Positions 1 to 11,522 of a DNA stretch of 64,000 bases are shown here, piece after piece; positions within the stretch are counted from its first letter, which is position 1, and each line of letters opens with the position of its first letter. The DNA comes from Oleisolibacter albus (GTDB taxonomy: Bacteria; Pseudomonadota; Alphaproteobacteria; Azospirillales; Azospirillaceae). Made by a program: the position numbers and the translations under genes. The notes below the pieces were generated by a model that saw only the letters and a program-made list of their open reading frames with translations, searched no databases and had not been told where the DNA came from. The stretch spans positions 310,001 to 374,000 of the forward strand of contig NZ_QGNJ01000001.1 of assembly GCF_003336875.1 (NCBI RefSeq), written 5' to 3'.

Positions 1-1207
<1,207 letters not shown>

Positions 1208-1267
1208 CTCAGCCTCTCTATCCCAAAGGTGTCGTCGATAAACGAACAAACTCGGTCAAACAGCACA

Positions 1268-1307
1268 ACGGCCGGACCGCACCCGGTTGCAGGCGCGGCC
1301 CGGCCGT
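1268..1307. promoter_or_regulatory. Hairpin between rpsB and tsf
   Basis: An 8-base stem (1268-1275 with 1300-1307) continues after one mismatch into 4 more pairs (1277-1280 with 1295-1298). It sits 12 bases past the rpsB stop in the 112-base gap before tsf. In the mRNA it is followed by UGUGCUGUUUG, not a clean U run, so I read it as a partial terminator or processing hairpin that could set the S2 to EF-Ts ratio. Function is inferred. Confidence 0.45.
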
Positions 1308-1319
1308 CGATCGGGTCGA

Positions 1320-2108
1320 TCAGGCCTGGGCCTCGACAGCCTCGCCCGTACCCTCTTCCGGCAGGACCTCGGCCGGGGCCTCCTCGGCGGCGCCCACGTC
1401 GATGCCGGCAGCGCTCATCTCGGCCTGCAGGCCGTCCAGCACCGCACCGGCCACCAGCTCGCAATAGGTATCGATGGCGCGCAGGGCGTCGTCGTTGCCG
1501 GGGATCGGGAAGGTCACGCCGTCCGGATCGCTGTTGCTGTCAACCACGGCCACGACCGGAATGCCCAGCTTGTTGGCTTCCTGGATGGCCAGCGATTCCT
1601 TGTTGGTGTCGATGATGAACAGCAGGTCCGGCAGGCCGCCCATGTCACGGATACCGCCCAGCGCGCGCTCCAGCTTGTCGCGGTCGCGCGTCATGTTCAG
1701 CAGTTCCTTCTTGGTGCGGCCGGACTGCTCACCGGCGGCCAGCATCTCGTCCATTTCCTTCAGGCGACGGATGGACTGGGAGATGGTCTTCCAGTTGGTC
1801 AGCATGCCGCCGAGCCAACGGTGGTTGACATAGTACTGGCCGCAGCGCTTGGCGCCTTCGGCCACCTTGTCCTGGGCGGCGCGCTTGGTGCCGACGAACA
1901 GGACGCGACCGCCACCGGCGACGACGTCACGAACAGCCTGCATGCCGCGATACAGCATCGGCACGGTCTGCTCGAGGTCGATGATATGGACGCCGTTGCG
2001 CACGCCGAAGAGGTACGGGGCCATCTTCGGGTTCCAGCGGCGGGTGTGGTGACCGAAATGCACGCCGGCCTCGAGGAGCTGGCGCATGGTAAAGGTGGGC
2101 ATAGCCAT
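1320..2108 (-). CDS. rpsB: 30S ribosomal protein S2
   Basis: 262-residue S2 of the small ribosomal subunit, which joins late in assembly and contacts S1. The N-terminus [20 protein letters not shown] is diagnostic; the segment GTKRAAQD and the PDLLFIID strand are also typical. Start chosen at 2108, with AAGGA nine bases upstream; the second ATG at 2102 is possible. The C-terminal tail of about 25 residues is acidic and Ala/Glu-rich, an extension common in alphaproteobacterial S2. It is divergent from the UbiC-like gene. Confidence 0.98.
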   Translation of the reverse strand: MAMPTFTMRQLLEAGVHFGHHTRRWNPKMAPYLFGVRNGVHIIDLEQTVPMLYRGMQAVRDVVAGGGRVLFVGTKRAAQDKVAEGAKRCGQYYVNHRWLGGMLTNWKTISQSIRRLKEMDEMLAAGEQSGRTKKELLNMTRDRDKLERALGGIRDMGGLPDLLFIIDTNKESLAIQEANKLGIPVVAVVDSNSDPDGVTFPIPGNDDALRAIDTYCELVAGAVLDGLQAEMSAAGIDVGAAEEAPAEVLPEEGTGEAVEAQA

Positions 2109-2243
2109 GGAAGGTCTTCCTTCTCCGGTTGATCCTCCGCGGGCGTTGTTCCTCGGCCGGACGGCCCAGGAACACCGGATCGGGGCGTTTGCTGAATGCG
2201 CAGACGCACCGCAAGCCCGCGTGCGGGATTGACGACGGGCGGT

Positions 2244-2272
2244 TAGATACCCCGCCGCCCCGCCCATTGCAA
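2244..2272 (-). promoter_or_regulatory. Candidate sigma-70 promoter of rpsB
   Basis: On the minus strand TTGCAA (2272-2267) is followed by exactly 17 bases and TATCTA (2249-2244). The -35 matches 4 of 6 consensus bases and the -10 only 3 of 6, so support is moderate. It would give an rpsB leader of about 130 bases, long enough for autogenous control by S2, which is known in enterobacteria but not shown here. Confidence 0.4.
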
Positions 2273-2366
2273 CCCCGCTCATCCGCCGGACTGTGCATGC
2301 CGCCATGTCTTGGCAGGGCGGCCCCTGCCCCTTATGGTCGCGCCCATCCGAAACCCGCCGGTGCCC

Positions 2367-2915
2367 ATGTCAGACGCCGCCTTCCGCTCCCTGTTCGACC
2401 GTCTGGCCCGGGTGCCGGACGCCCCCCGCCTGAGCCCGGTTCCCGTGGCCGCCGCCGCCCTGCCCCGGGTCGCCCGCGACCTTTTGGATCATGGCCGCAG
2501 CATGACGGCGGCCCTGGAGGCCTATTGGCGGGCGCCGATGCAGATCAGCATCATCGGCCGTGACGAGTCCGACGGTGTTTTGCGCCGGACCGTGGTGCTG
2601 CGCGCCGCCGGCAGCGCCCGCCCGGCGGAGCTGGGGGTGATCGAGGTGGACATGGCGGCCCTGCCGCTGCGGGCGCGGGAGCCGGTGCGGGCCGGAACCG
2701 TGCCGTTCGGCACGGCCCTGCGCCAGGCCGGCCTGGCCTTCAGCAGCCGGCCGGAGGGGTTCTTCCGGGTGGTGGCCGAGTCCCGGCTGTCCACACTGCT
2801 GGCGACGCGGCCGGGAGCCACCCTGTTCGGGCGCGCCACCGTCCTGCGCTTCGACAGCGGCGCCGTCATCGGTGCCGCCGTGGAAATCCTCAGCGGGCAC
2901 GCGCCCCGGACCTGA
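2367..2915 (+). CDS. UbiC-like (chorismate lyase superfamily) protein
   Basis: 182 residues. I recognise a full-length pattern match to chorismate pyruvate-lyase UbiC from memory of the E. coli protein: an SMT segment after an early helix (45-47), the strand RTVVLRAAG with Arg74 at the position of the catalytic UbiC arginine, PFGTAL (113-118) matching PLGRYL, LFGR (153-156) matching LWGR, and Glu173 in AAVEIL at the position of the catalytic glutamate. UbiC makes 4-hydroxybenzoate for ubiquinone. Overall identity is low, so it may be a divergent lyase or a binding-only UTRA-fold relative. Start uncertain: no good ribosome site, with upstream alternatives at 2361 (GTG) and 2334. It stands alone between rpsB (divergent) and dnaE (convergent). 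Confidence 0.65.
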   Translation: MSDAAFRSLFDRLARVPDAPRLSPVPVAAAALPRVARDLLDHGRSMTAALEAYWRAPMQISIIGRDESDGVLRRTVVLRAAGSARPAELGVIEVDMAALPLRAREPVRAGTVPFGTALRQAGLAFSSRPEGFFRVVAESRLSTLLATRPGATLFGRATVLRFDSGAVIGAAVEILSGHAPRT

Positions 2916-2964
2916 CAGCGTCAGCAGACCCGGTCACCGGGCTTGTGCCCCGGCGGTCCGCCTC

Positions 2965-5900
2965 TCACAGATCCTGCACGTCCAGCACGCCGTGGATGGC
3001 CTTGATGGCCTGCCGCCCGGCTGCGGTGATCTGATAGGCCTGGGGCAGCAGGATATCGACCTCCTGCAGATCCTCCAGCTCCAGCGTCACCAGGACCTTG
3101 CCGCGCCCGGCCGGCAGCCGCTGCAGGGTGGTGTGCAGCGCCTCCACCGCCTGCGGCTGGTCCAGCAGCACCTTCAGCCCGGCGGCGGTCTTGGCCACCT
3201 CTTCCTCCAGCGACTGCACATGGCCGCCGGTCAGACGCAGTTCCTCGCCGTTCTGCTGCACATCCACGGTGATGAGGACGGCATTGCCGGCCTCCAGCAT
3301 CTCGCGCGCCGGGGCCAGCGCCTCGGCGAACAGCGTCACCTCGTACACGCCGGAGGCGTCGGACAGGGAGACGAAGGCAAAGCGGTTGCCGCTCTTGGCC
3401 GTGCGCTCCTGCCGGGCGATGACGATGCCGGCCATACGCACGCGGGTGGCCTTGCCCTCGCGGATCGATTTCGACAGATCGGCGAAGCGCACCACCTTCA
3501 GCCGCTGCAGGGCCGGACCGAACGTGTCCAACGGATGGGCCGACAGATAGAAGCCGATGGCGTCGAACTCGTGGCGCAGCCGCTCCAGCGGGTCCCAGTC
3601 CGGCACCTTGGGCAGGTCCGGTGCCTTCAGCGCGCTGCCGCCGAACAGGCTGGCCATGCCGCTCTGCCGCTCCTGTGCCTCGGCCTGGGCAAAGCGCACG
3701 ATGGTTTCCAGGCCGGAGAACAGCTGGTTGCGGTTGGCCGACAGGCTGTCAAAGGCGCCGGCGCAGACCAGCTTCTCCATCATGCGCTTGTTCAGGCTGT
3801 TGGTATCGATACGCCGGGCGAAGTCGAACACATCCTTGAACGGACCATGGGCTGCGCGCTCGGCCACCACCGCCTCCATGGCCGGCAGGCCGACACCCTT
3901 GATGGCGGCCAGGGCATAGCGCACGGCACGCTCGCCATTGGGCAGGACCTCGACCCGGAACCGCTCGCCCGATTTGTTGATATCAGGCGGCAAGAGCTTG
4001 ATCCGCAAGCGGTTCAGCTCCTGACGGAAGGCATTGAGCTTGTCGGTGTTGCCCATATCGTAGGTCATGGTGGCGGCCATGAACTCGACGGGGTAGTTGG
4101 CCTTGAGGAAGGCCGTCTGATAGGCCACCAGGGCGTAGGCCGCGGCATGGGACTTGTTGAAGCCGTAGCCGGCGAACTTGTTCACCTGGTCGAAGATCAG
4201 GCCGGAATGTTCGGCATCGACGCCCATCTTCTCCAGGGCGCCCTTGATGAACTTGGCCCGTTCCTTCTCCATCTCCTCCTTGATCTTCTTGCCCATGGCG
4301 CGGCGCAGCAGGTCGGCGCCGCCCAGGCTGTAGCCGGCCAGCACCTGGGCGATCTGCATGACCTGTTCCTGATAGACCATGATCCCGAAGGTCTCCTTCA
4401 GGATCGGCTCCAGGGCCGGATGCATGTAGTCGGGCTCCTCCTGCCCGAACTTCACCTTGATGTATTTCGGGATGTTGTCCATCGGACCCGGCCGGTAGAG
4501 CGAGACCAGGGCGATGATGTCCTCGATGCGGTTGGGCTTCATGCGGCGCAGCACGTCGCGCATGCCCGAACTTTCCAGCTGGAACACGCCCGAGCTTTCG
4601 GCCCGCCCCAGGATGCCGTAGGACGGCTCGTCATGCAGGTCGAGCGCCAGCAGATCCAGCTCGATGTCGCGGTCGCGCACATGATCGACCGCCGTCTTCA
4701 GCACCGTCAGCGTCTTCAGGCCGAGGAAGTCGAACTTCACCAGGCCGGCCTGCTCCACATACTTCATGTTGAACTGGGTGACCGGCATGTCCGAGCGCGG
4801 GTCTCGGTAGAGCGGCACCAGCTCATGCAGCGGACGGTCGCCGATCACGACACCGGCGGCATGGGTGGAGGCGTGGCGGTACAGGCCCTCCAGCCGGCGG
4901 GCGATGCCCAGCAGGCGCCCCACCGTCTCGTCCGACTTCTCCCATTCCTGCAGCTGCGGCTCACCCTCGATGGCCTGCTCCAGCGTCACCGGATTGGCCG
5001 GGTTGTTGGGGATCAGCTTGCAGATCCGGTCCACCTGACCATAGGGCATCTGCAGCGTGCGCCCGACATCGCGCACCACGGCGCGGGCCTGCAGCTTACC
5101 GAAGGTGATGATCTGGGCCACGCGGTCGTAGCCGTACTTCTTCTGGACGTAACGGATGACCTCTTCACGCCGGTCCTGGCAGAAATCCACGTCGAAGTCG
5201 GGCATGGACACGCGTTCGGGGTTGAGAAAACGCTCGAACAGAAGGCCGTAACGGATCGGGTCCAGATCGGTGATCTGCAGCGACCAGGCCACGAGACTGC
5301 CGGCACCGGAGCCACGGCCCGGCCCGACGGGGATGTGGTTCTGCTTGGCCCATTTGATGAAGTCCGACACGATCAGGAAGTAGCCGGGGAACTTCATCTT
5401 GACGATGATCTCCAGCTCGAATTCCAGCCGCGCCCGGTACTCCGTCTCCACCTCCGCCCGCTTTTCCGGCGTCATTTCAGGGGTATAGACGTATTTCTCC
5501 AGACGGAAGGTGAGGCCGTCCGCCGCCTGCTTGCGCAGCTCGTCCGCCTCCAGCGCCTCCTGCGCCTCCTTGCTGTCGCCGGGCACGAAGGCCGGCAGGA
5601 TCGGGTTGACCTTGCGCGGCATGTAGGCACAGCGGCGCGCGATGACCAGGGTGTTGTCCACCGCCTCCGGCAGGTCGGCGAACAGCTCCCGCATCTCGGC
5701 CGCGGTCTTGAAGTAATGGTGCGGCGTCACCCGCCGCCGTTCCTCCTGCATGACATAGGCACCCTCGGCGATGCAGAGCAGCACGTCGTGCGCCTCGTAC
5801 ATGTCGGCCGTGGCGAAATAGACGTCGTTGGTGGCCACCAGCGGAATGTCGTGGCGGTAGGCCAGATCGAGGAAGTCCGGCTCGATCCGGTCTTCCAGCG

Positions 5901-6465
5901 CGGCCATCGGCCCGTCCACATGGCGCATCAGCTCCAGATAGAGCCGGCCGGGGAACAGGGTCTTCAGCGCCAGCAGCAGTTCCTCGGCATGGGGCTTCTG
6001 CCCGTCGGCCAGCAGACGGCCGATGCCGCCGCCGGGGCCGCCGGTCAGGCAGATCAGACCCTCGCTGAAGCCGTTGAGATCCTCCAGCGCAATTTGCGGC
6101 AGCAGGCCCGGCTCGGTCTCCAGGAAGGCCTTGGAGACCAGCTTCATCAGGTTGCGGTAGCCCAGCTCACTCTGCACGATCAGGACAAGCTGATCGGCAC
6201 CCGGGCCGGCCACGCGGCCCTGGACCTTCTTCACCGGGCCATAGGGTGTGACCCACATCTGGCAGCCGATGATTGGCTGGATGCCCTCGTCCGAGGCCGC
6301 CATGGAGAATTCCAGGCAGCCGAACAGATTGCCGGTGTCGGTGACCGCCACCGCCGGGAAGCCGTGCTTCTTGCACAGCTTGACCAGTTCCTTGGTCTTG
6401 ATCGCCCCCTCGGCCAGCGAATAGGCGGAGTGGACGCGGAGATGGATGAAGCCGGGATCAGACAC
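2965..6465 (-). CDS. dnaE: DNA polymerase III subunit alpha
   Basis: Replicative polymerase catalytic subunit, about 1166 residues, the usual DnaE length. Order seen: N-terminal PHP domain (HLRVHSAYSLAEGAIK near residue 10), the C-family palm with PDFDVDF (about 422-428) carrying two catalytic aspartates, the third acidic residue in VKFDFLGLKTL (about 575), a fingers region with YRPGPMDNIPKYI, the beta-clamp/HhH region, and an OB fold (VRMAGIVIARQ, near 1007). No ATG fits: the frame opens after a TAG, and candidate starts are TTG at 6486 and GTG at 6465, neither with a good ribosome site. GTG (VSDPGFIHL) fits the family N-terminus better. Convergent with the UbiC-like gene. Confidence 0.96.
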   Translation of the reverse strand: MSDPGFIHLRVHSAYSLAEGAIKTKELVKLCKKHGFPAVAVTDTGNLFGCLEFSMAASDEGIQPIIGCQMWVTPYGPVKKVQGRVAGPGADQLVLIVQSELGYRNLMKLVSKAFLETEPGLLPQIALEDLNGFSEGLICLTGGPGGGIGRLLADGQKPHAEELLLALKTLFPGRLYLELMRHVDGPMAALEDRIEPDFLDLAYRHDIPLVATNDVYFATADMYEAHDVLLCIAEGAYVMQEERRRVTPHHYFKTAAEMRELFADLPEAVDNTLVIARRCAYMPRKVNPILPAFVPGDSKEAQEALEADELRKQAADGLTFRLEKYVYTPEMTPEKRAEVETEYRARLEFELEIIVKMKFPGYFLIVSDFIKWAKQNHIPVGPGRGSGAGSLVAWSLQITDLDPIRYGLLFERFLNPERVSMPDFDVDFCQDRREEVIRYVQKKYGYDRVAQIITFGKLQARAVVRDVGRTLQMPYGQVDRICKLIPNNPANPVTLEQAIEGEPQLQEWEKSDETVGRLLGIARRLEGLYRHASTHAAGVVIGDRPLHELVPLYRDPRSDMPVTQFNMKYVEQAGLVKFDFLGLKTLTVLKTAVDHVRDRDIELDLLALDLHDEPSYGILGRAESSGVFQLESSGMRDVLRRMKPNRIEDIIALVSLYRPGPMDNIPKYIKVKFGQEEPDYMHPALEPILKETFGIMVYQEQVMQIAQVLAGYSLGGADLLRRAMGKKIKEEMEKERAKFIKGALEKMGVDAEHSGLIFDQVNKFAGYGFNKSHAAAYALVAYQTAFLKANYPVEFMAATMTYDMGNTDKLNAFRQELNRLRIKLLPPDINKSGERFRVEVLPNGERAVRYALAAIKGVGLPAMEAVVAERAAHGPFKDVFDFARRIDTNSLNKRMMEKLVCAGAFDSLSANRNQLFSGLETIVRFAQAEAQERQSGMASLFGGSALKAPDLPKVPDWDPLERLRHEFDAIGFYLSAHPLDTFGPALQRLKVVRFADLSKSIREGKATRVRMAGIVIARQERTAKSGNRFAFVSLSDASGVYEVTLFAEALAPAREMLEAGNAVLITVDVQQNGEELRLTGGHVQSLEEEVAKTAAGLKVLLDQPQAVEALHTTLQRLPAGRGKVLVTLELEDLQEVDILLPQAYQITAAGRQAIKAIHGVLDVQDL

Positions 6466-6617
6466 TGGCGTTGGACCGCAAAGCAACGGGGCCGGGTCCG
6501 CATCCTAGTGCCTGTCGGCGGCGGCCGCAAACGCGCACGGACGACACGGCAGAAAGGAGACGGGACGGGCCCGATCGTCAGGCCGTCCCGCCCCGCATTG
6601 CCCGATGACGGGCCGGA

Positions 6618-7307
6618 TCACTGATCCACGATCTGCCAGGTGCCATCCGGCTGCCGGCAGGCCGTGCCATAGGCCTGCTCGCCACGGCCGCCGATGGTGA
6701 CGTTCTGCTGGAACTCGCGGCAGTAACGCCCGTCCCCCGTATGTCCCTCACGCAGGGCCACCACGGTCCCGCTGGCCCCTCCGTCGGACCAGATGATGGG
6801 CTGGCCGACCGGGGCATTGGTGGCGCGGATCTGTGCCTCCTCATGCGCGCGCTGCTGCGCCTCGCTCAGGGCATCCAGCAGGGCGAAGCTGATGGCGGTG
6901 AAGCCCAGGAAGGCCAGGGCGGCATCATCGTCGTAGAAATGACCATAGCCATGGTACCAGTGCCCGTAAGGCCGGACGATCACCACGTCATGATAGACGC
7001 GCCAGCGGTCGGGCGGCAGCGTGCGCACCCAGGGCGGCGGACCCGGGCGGCGGTAGTAATAGGCTGGCGGCGGCGGGCCGGGCCGGTAATAGCCCTGCGG
7101 CGGGCCGGGACGCCAGGCTTGCGGCGGCGGGCCGCCGTGCCAGTCATGGCCGTGTCCATCACCACCATGCCAATCGCCGCCCCGCCATTCGATGGGACCC
7201 GGATTGGCCCAGCGGGGACCGTCCCGGTACTCGTGCGCCTGCACGGTGGGCGCCAGCAGCGCCAGCGCCACCGCGGTTCCGACAATGCGCTTCACCAACG
7301 TACCCAT
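6618..7307 (-). CDS. Secreted Pro/Gly/His/Tyr-rich protein with surface-antigen-like C-terminus
   Basis: 229 residues. A signal peptide is clear (TLVKRIVGTAVALALLAP, cleavage after VQA about residue 24). Residues about 25-100 are low complexity, rich in Gly, Pro, Trp, His and Tyr (PPPPAYYYRRPGPPP), then a hydrophobic segment AALAFLGFTAISFALLDAL, and a C-terminal domain GRYCREFQQNVTIGGRGEQA followed by GTACRQPDGTW. That C-terminus resembles the end of Rickettsia 17-kDa-type surface antigens. Start at 7307 chosen for AAGG five bases upstream; 7325 is an alternative. Probably envelope-located; function unknown. His/Gly-rich runs could bind metal, but that is speculation. Confidence 0.75.
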   Translation of the reverse strand: MGTLVKRIVGTAVALALLAPTVQAHEYRDGPRWANPGPIEWRGGDWHGGDGHGHDWHGGPPPQAWRPGPPQGYYRPGPPPPAYYYRRPGPPPWVRTLPPDRWRVYHDVVIVRPYGHWYHGYGHFYDDDAALAFLGFTAISFALLDALSEAQQRAHEEAQIRATNAPVGQPIIWSDGGASGTVVALREGHTGDGRYCREFQQNVTIGGRGEQAYGTACRQPDGTWQIVDQ

Positions 7308-7483
7308 GATGACCTTGAACTCCATGACCGGTGGAAGGGAGCCCCACCGTCACTGATACGGCAGCCGCCGCCGGTCCCCGCCTGCTCCGCCGGAATAGCT
7401 GGCTTCTTCCGGTGGCAGGCTGATTGCCATCGTGCCGCCTCATCTGTTGTTCCAGTCCCCACCCAGCGACAGGAGACAGTTCC

Positions 7484-7912
7484 ATGCCGACTCGCATCGC
7501 CCAGGCCGAATGGACCGGCGGGCTTCCCGACGGATCAGGCCGGATCAGCGTCGAAAGTCAGGCCTTCGATACGCCCTACTCCTTCCCCTCCCGCTTCGAG
7601 AGCGGCCAGGGCACCAATCCCGAGGAGTTGCTGGGCGCCAGCCACGCCGGCTGCTTCTCCATGGCGCTGGCCGCAGCCCTGGGCAAGGCCGGGTTCAAGC
7701 CGGAGCAGGTGCGCACCACGGCACGGGTGCATCTGGACAAGCAGGACGCGGGCTGGGGTGTCAGCCGCATCGACCTCGACACCAGTGCCCGCGTGCCCGG
7801 CATCGATCAGGACCGGTTCCAGGAGATCGCGGCGGAGGCCAAGCGCACCTGCCCCATCTCCCGGGCCTTGCAGGCCGTCGAGATCGGTCTCGACGCCCGG
7901 CTGGAGGATTAG
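7484..7912 (+). CDS. osmC: OsmC-family peroxiredoxin
   Basis: 142 residues, thiol peroxidase of the OsmC/Ohr fold that reduces organic hydroperoxides in the cytoplasm. Both redox cysteines are present: Cys57 in ASHAGCFSMAL and Cys123 in KRTCPISRAL. The N-terminus AEWTGGLPDGSGRISVES and the EELLGASHA segment are typical of OsmC rather than Ohr. AGGAG lies 8 bases before the ATG. Its stop overlaps the stop of the convergent alkA-like gene by 4 bases. Confidence 0.93.
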   Translation: MPTRIAQAEWTGGLPDGSGRISVESQAFDTPYSFPSRFESGQGTNPEELLGASHAGCFSMALAAALGKAGFKPEQVRTTARVHLDKQDAGWGVSRIDLDTSARVPGIDQDRFQEIAAEAKRTCPISRALQAVEIGLDARLED

Positions 7913-8777
7913 GACCAGCCGGCCCAGAAATGGGCGGTGGCGAGGCTGCGCCAGGGGGCGTAGCCCGCCATCAGGGCCGCCTGCTCCGCCGGGGTGGGCC
8001 GCCGCTCCAGCCCGTGGAAGCGTTGCAGTGCCGCAGCCAGACCGGCATCGCCCACGGGCACGCAGTCGGGAAAGCCACAGGCCCGCAGCAGCAGATAGTG
8101 CCGCGTCCACGGCCCCACCCCCTTCAGCCCGGTCAACCGGGCTTCCGCCTCGGCCGGGTCGAGATCCGGCAGCGTTTCATAGTTGATGCGCCCCTCGGCC
8201 GCGGCGCGGGCCGCGCCGAGGAGATACTCGGCCTTGGCGCGGGAGAATTTGCGCCGGCCCAGATCCGCCGGATCGAGCCGGGCCACGGCCGCGGGGCCGG
8301 GATGGGCGATCATGCCGCCGGCATGGGGGCGGCCGGCCCGTTCGATCAGCGTCCGGCGCAGTTGGCCGGCGAAGCGTAGATTGACCTGCTGCCCGACAAT
8401 GGCCCAGACCAGCCCCTCCCACACGGTGGCGGTCAACGGCAGCCGCAGGCCGGCCCGGTCGCCCAGCAGCCGGGCCACGGACGGGTCGCTGGCCGCCCGC
8501 CGCTCCAGGCCGGAGACATCCGCAGCCACGCCCAGCATGCGGCGCCCGATGGCCTCCAACCGCTCCACCTCGCCGGGCACAAGGCTGTCATCGCTGGACA
8601 GATGCGCCTGATCGCCGTCCGGGGTCAGACGCAGGACCACCGGCCGGTCGCCCAGCTCCACCGCCTTGAGGATGGTCCCGCCCGCCACGCGGTCGGACGG
8701 CCCGTCGGGGTCGCGGCCGTGATAGGCCAGCGCCCAGTCGGGCCGGTATCCCGGCGGCAGCGCCAGGCTGCGCCGGA

Positions 8778-8781
<4 letters not shown>
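7909..8781 (-). CDS. alkA: DNA-3-methyladenine glycosylase II, AlkA type
   Basis: Base-excision glycosylase of the HhH-GPD superfamily that removes alkylated purines. 290 residues with an N-terminal TBP-like domain (FLSS-type segment reads HLSSDDSLV), the GQQV pocket helix (130-133), the helix-hairpin-helix LTGLKGVGPWT (216-226) and catalytic Asp245 in VPVGDAGL at the position of E. coli Asp238. It lacks the N-terminal Ada-like domain. The start is a TTG overlapping the lolD stop; no ATG or GTG fits. The overlap suggests lolC-lolD-alkA co-transcription. The 3' end overlaps convergent osmC by 4 bases. Confidence 0.88.
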
Positions 8782-9450
<669 letters not shown>

Positions 9451-9458
<8 letters not shown>

Positions 9459-10695
9459 AGCGCAAGGCCTCCACGGGATCGAGGCGGGCGGCCCGCCAGG
9501 CCGGATAGATCGTGGCCAGGAAGGTCAGGCCCAGGGCCATCAGCACCACCTGGGTCACCTCGCCCCAGTCGATCTTGGCCGGCAGGTGCGACAGGAAATA
9601 GATCTCGGCATTGAACAGGTCGGTCCCGGTCAGGCCCTGGATGGTCTGACGGATGCTTTCGATGTTGTCGGCGAAGGCCACGCCCAGCACCAGACCGGCC
9701 ACGGTGCCGATGACGCCGATGGAGGCGCCGGCCAGGAAGAACACGCGCAGGATCATGCCACGCGTCGCCCCCATGGTGCGCAGGATGGCGATGTCGCGGC
9801 CCTTGTCCTTCACCAGCATGATCATGCTGGAAATGATGTTGAACGCCGCCACCATGATGATCAGCGACAGGATCAGGAACATGACGTTGCGTTCCACCTG
9901 AAGCGCGGTGAAGAAGCTGGCATTGGACTGCTGCCAGTCCAGGACGCGGGCCTTGCCGGCCATGGCCACGGCCATGTCCTGGCGGTAGCCGCCGATGCGG
10001 GTGGGATCGTCGACGAAGACCTCCAGCGTCGTGACCTGTTCCGGCAGCTGGAAGAAGGTCTGCGCCGCCTCCAGCGGCATGAAGATGAAGCTGTTGTCAT
10101 ATTCGAACATGCCGACTTCGAAGATGACGGCGACGGGATAGCTGCGCTGGCGTGGCACCGTGCCGAAGGCGGTGGCGGCGCCGCGGGGACTGAGCAGGGT
10201 GATGCGGTCACCCACGCGCAGATTGAGCCGCTGGGCCATGCGCATACCAATGGCAACCCCATCCTCGCGGAAATCGGCGGGATCGCCGGCGACGATGGAC
10301 TCGGCCAGCACCGGGCGCTTCAGCAGATCCTCCGGCGCGATGCCGCGCACGACGGCACCGCTGGCGGTGCCCTGGGTGGTGACCAGGGCCTGCGCCTCCA
10401 CCGACGGCATCACCAGCCGCACACCGGGCATGCTGCGCAAGCGCTCAACCAGCGGGTCGTAATCGCTCATCGGCCCGGTGGCGCCATAGACGTTGAGATG
10501 CCCGTTCAGGCCCAGCACCCGGCCCAGCAGTTCGGCCCGGAAGCCGTTCATCACGGACATGACGATGATCAGGGTGGCGACGCCCAGGGCGATGCCCAGC
10601 AGCGAGAAGCCGGCGATGACCGAGATGAACCCCTCCTGCCGACGGGCACGGAGATAGCGCATCGCGACCATGCGTTCGAAAGCGGAGAAGATCAT
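9451..10695 (-). CDS. lolC: Lipoprotein-releasing system permease LolC/LolE
   Basis: 414-residue MacB-like permease: an N-terminal membrane helix (FISVIAGFSLLGIALGVATL, about residues 23-42), a periplasmic domain of about 220 residues, and three C-terminal helices (about 270-295, 315-345, 370-395). The segment MSVMNGFRAELLGRVLGLNGH is a LolC/E hallmark. AAGG lies 5 bases before the ATG. Only one permease gene is present, as in many alphaproteobacteria, so it probably acts as a homodimer with LolD. The usual proS neighbour upstream is missing. Confidence 0.94.
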
Positions 10696-10847
10696 GCGGG
10701 CCTTCGGGCCTGAAGAGGAAAGATGCGGATCGCATCGCGCTATCCCTATAGGTTGGCGGAAAGATGGCGTCCAGCCTCCTGCGGCCGGTCCGGCACTTTC
10801 AGCCGGCCGCGAAGGCGGGGCGGCCCCGGACAGGAAAAGAGGGACGG

Positions 10848-11462
10848 ATGAGCGACTTCCACGTCTATGAGCCGGCCGCGGGCCACGGGCTGCGGCATGA
10901 TCCGCTTAACGCCATCATCGCCCCGCGCCCCATCGGCTGGATTTCCAGCCGCGGGGCCGACGGGGTGGCAAACCTCGCCCCCTACAGTTTCTTCAATGCC
11001 TTCAACTACAAGCCGCCCATCATCGGATTCGCCAGCACCGGCTGGAAGGACAGTGTCCGCAACATCGAGGCCACGGGCGAATTCGCCTGGAATCTGGTCA
11101 CGCGCGCCCTGGGGCCGGCCATGAATGCCAGCTCCGCCCCGGTCCCGCCGTCGGTGGACGAGTTCACCCTGGCCGGGCTGACCGCGGCGCCCTGCCGGCA
11201 CATTGCCGCCCCGCGGGTGGCGGAAAGCCCGGTCGCGTTCGAATGCCGGCTGACACAGCTGATCCGCCTGACCGATGCGGCCGGCGGCGCCATCGACACC
11301 TGGCTGGTGCTGGGGGAGGTCATTACCGTGCATATCCGCACGGATCTGCTGACGGACGGCGTCTATGACACGCTGAAGGGCGACCCGCTGCTGCGCGGCG
11401 GCGGTCCCGCCGATTACTTTACCCTGGGAGAGCGGGTGCAGATGCTGCGGCCGGGCGCCTGA
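10848..11462 (+). CDS. Flavin reductase-like, FMN-binding split-barrel protein
   Basis: 204 residues of the flavin reductase-like (DIM6/NTAB) family. The diagnostic N-terminal segment is PRPIGWISSRGADGVANLAP then YSFFNAFNYKPPIIGFAS, which forms the FMN site, with a later ESPVAFECRLTQ and LVLGEVITVHI. Such proteins are cytoplasmic NAD(P)H:flavin reductases or the reductase partners of flavin monooxygenases. No monooxygenase lies nearby, so the partner is unknown. AGAGGGA sits just before the ATG. The gene is divergent from lolC with about 150 bases between. Confidence 0.85.
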   Translation: MSDFHVYEPAAGHGLRHDPLNAIIAPRPIGWISSRGADGVANLAPYSFFNAFNYKPPIIGFASTGWKDSVRNIEATGEFAWNLVTRALGPAMNASSAPVPPSVDEFTLAGLTAAPCRHIAAPRVAESPVAFECRLTQLIRLTDAAGGAIDTWLVLGEVITVHIRTDLLTDGVYDTLKGDPLLRGGGPADYFTLGERVQMLRPGA

Positions 11463-11511
11463 AGGGGCGGCGCCATGCCGCCCCTCATCGGCCCCGGGCT
11501 GATCCCGGGGC
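11463..11511. terminator. Tandem GC hairpins between convergent genes
   Basis: Two perfect hairpins back to back: AGGGGCGGC/GCCGCCCCT (11463-11471 with 11477-11485, 5-base loop) and GCCCCGGG/CCCGGGGC (11491-11498 with 11504-11511, 5-base loop). They fill the 60-base gap between the flavin reductase stop and the stop of the small minus-strand gene. Neither has a U run, so they may act as a bidirectional transcription barrier or mRNA 3'-end stabiliser. Confidence 0.5.
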
Positions 11512-11522
11512 TAAACCATAGG

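Noticed and set aside
2916-2964. CCCGG-TCA-CCGGG as a terminator between the UbiC-like gene and dnaE
   Set aside because: The loop would be 3 bases and the stem 5 pairs with no U run; too weak to call.
2872-6624. A 1250-codon open frame opposite dnaE
   Set aside because: It is antisense to a clear dnaE, rich in Gln, His, Arg and Gly with no domain, as expected from GC-skewed codon use.
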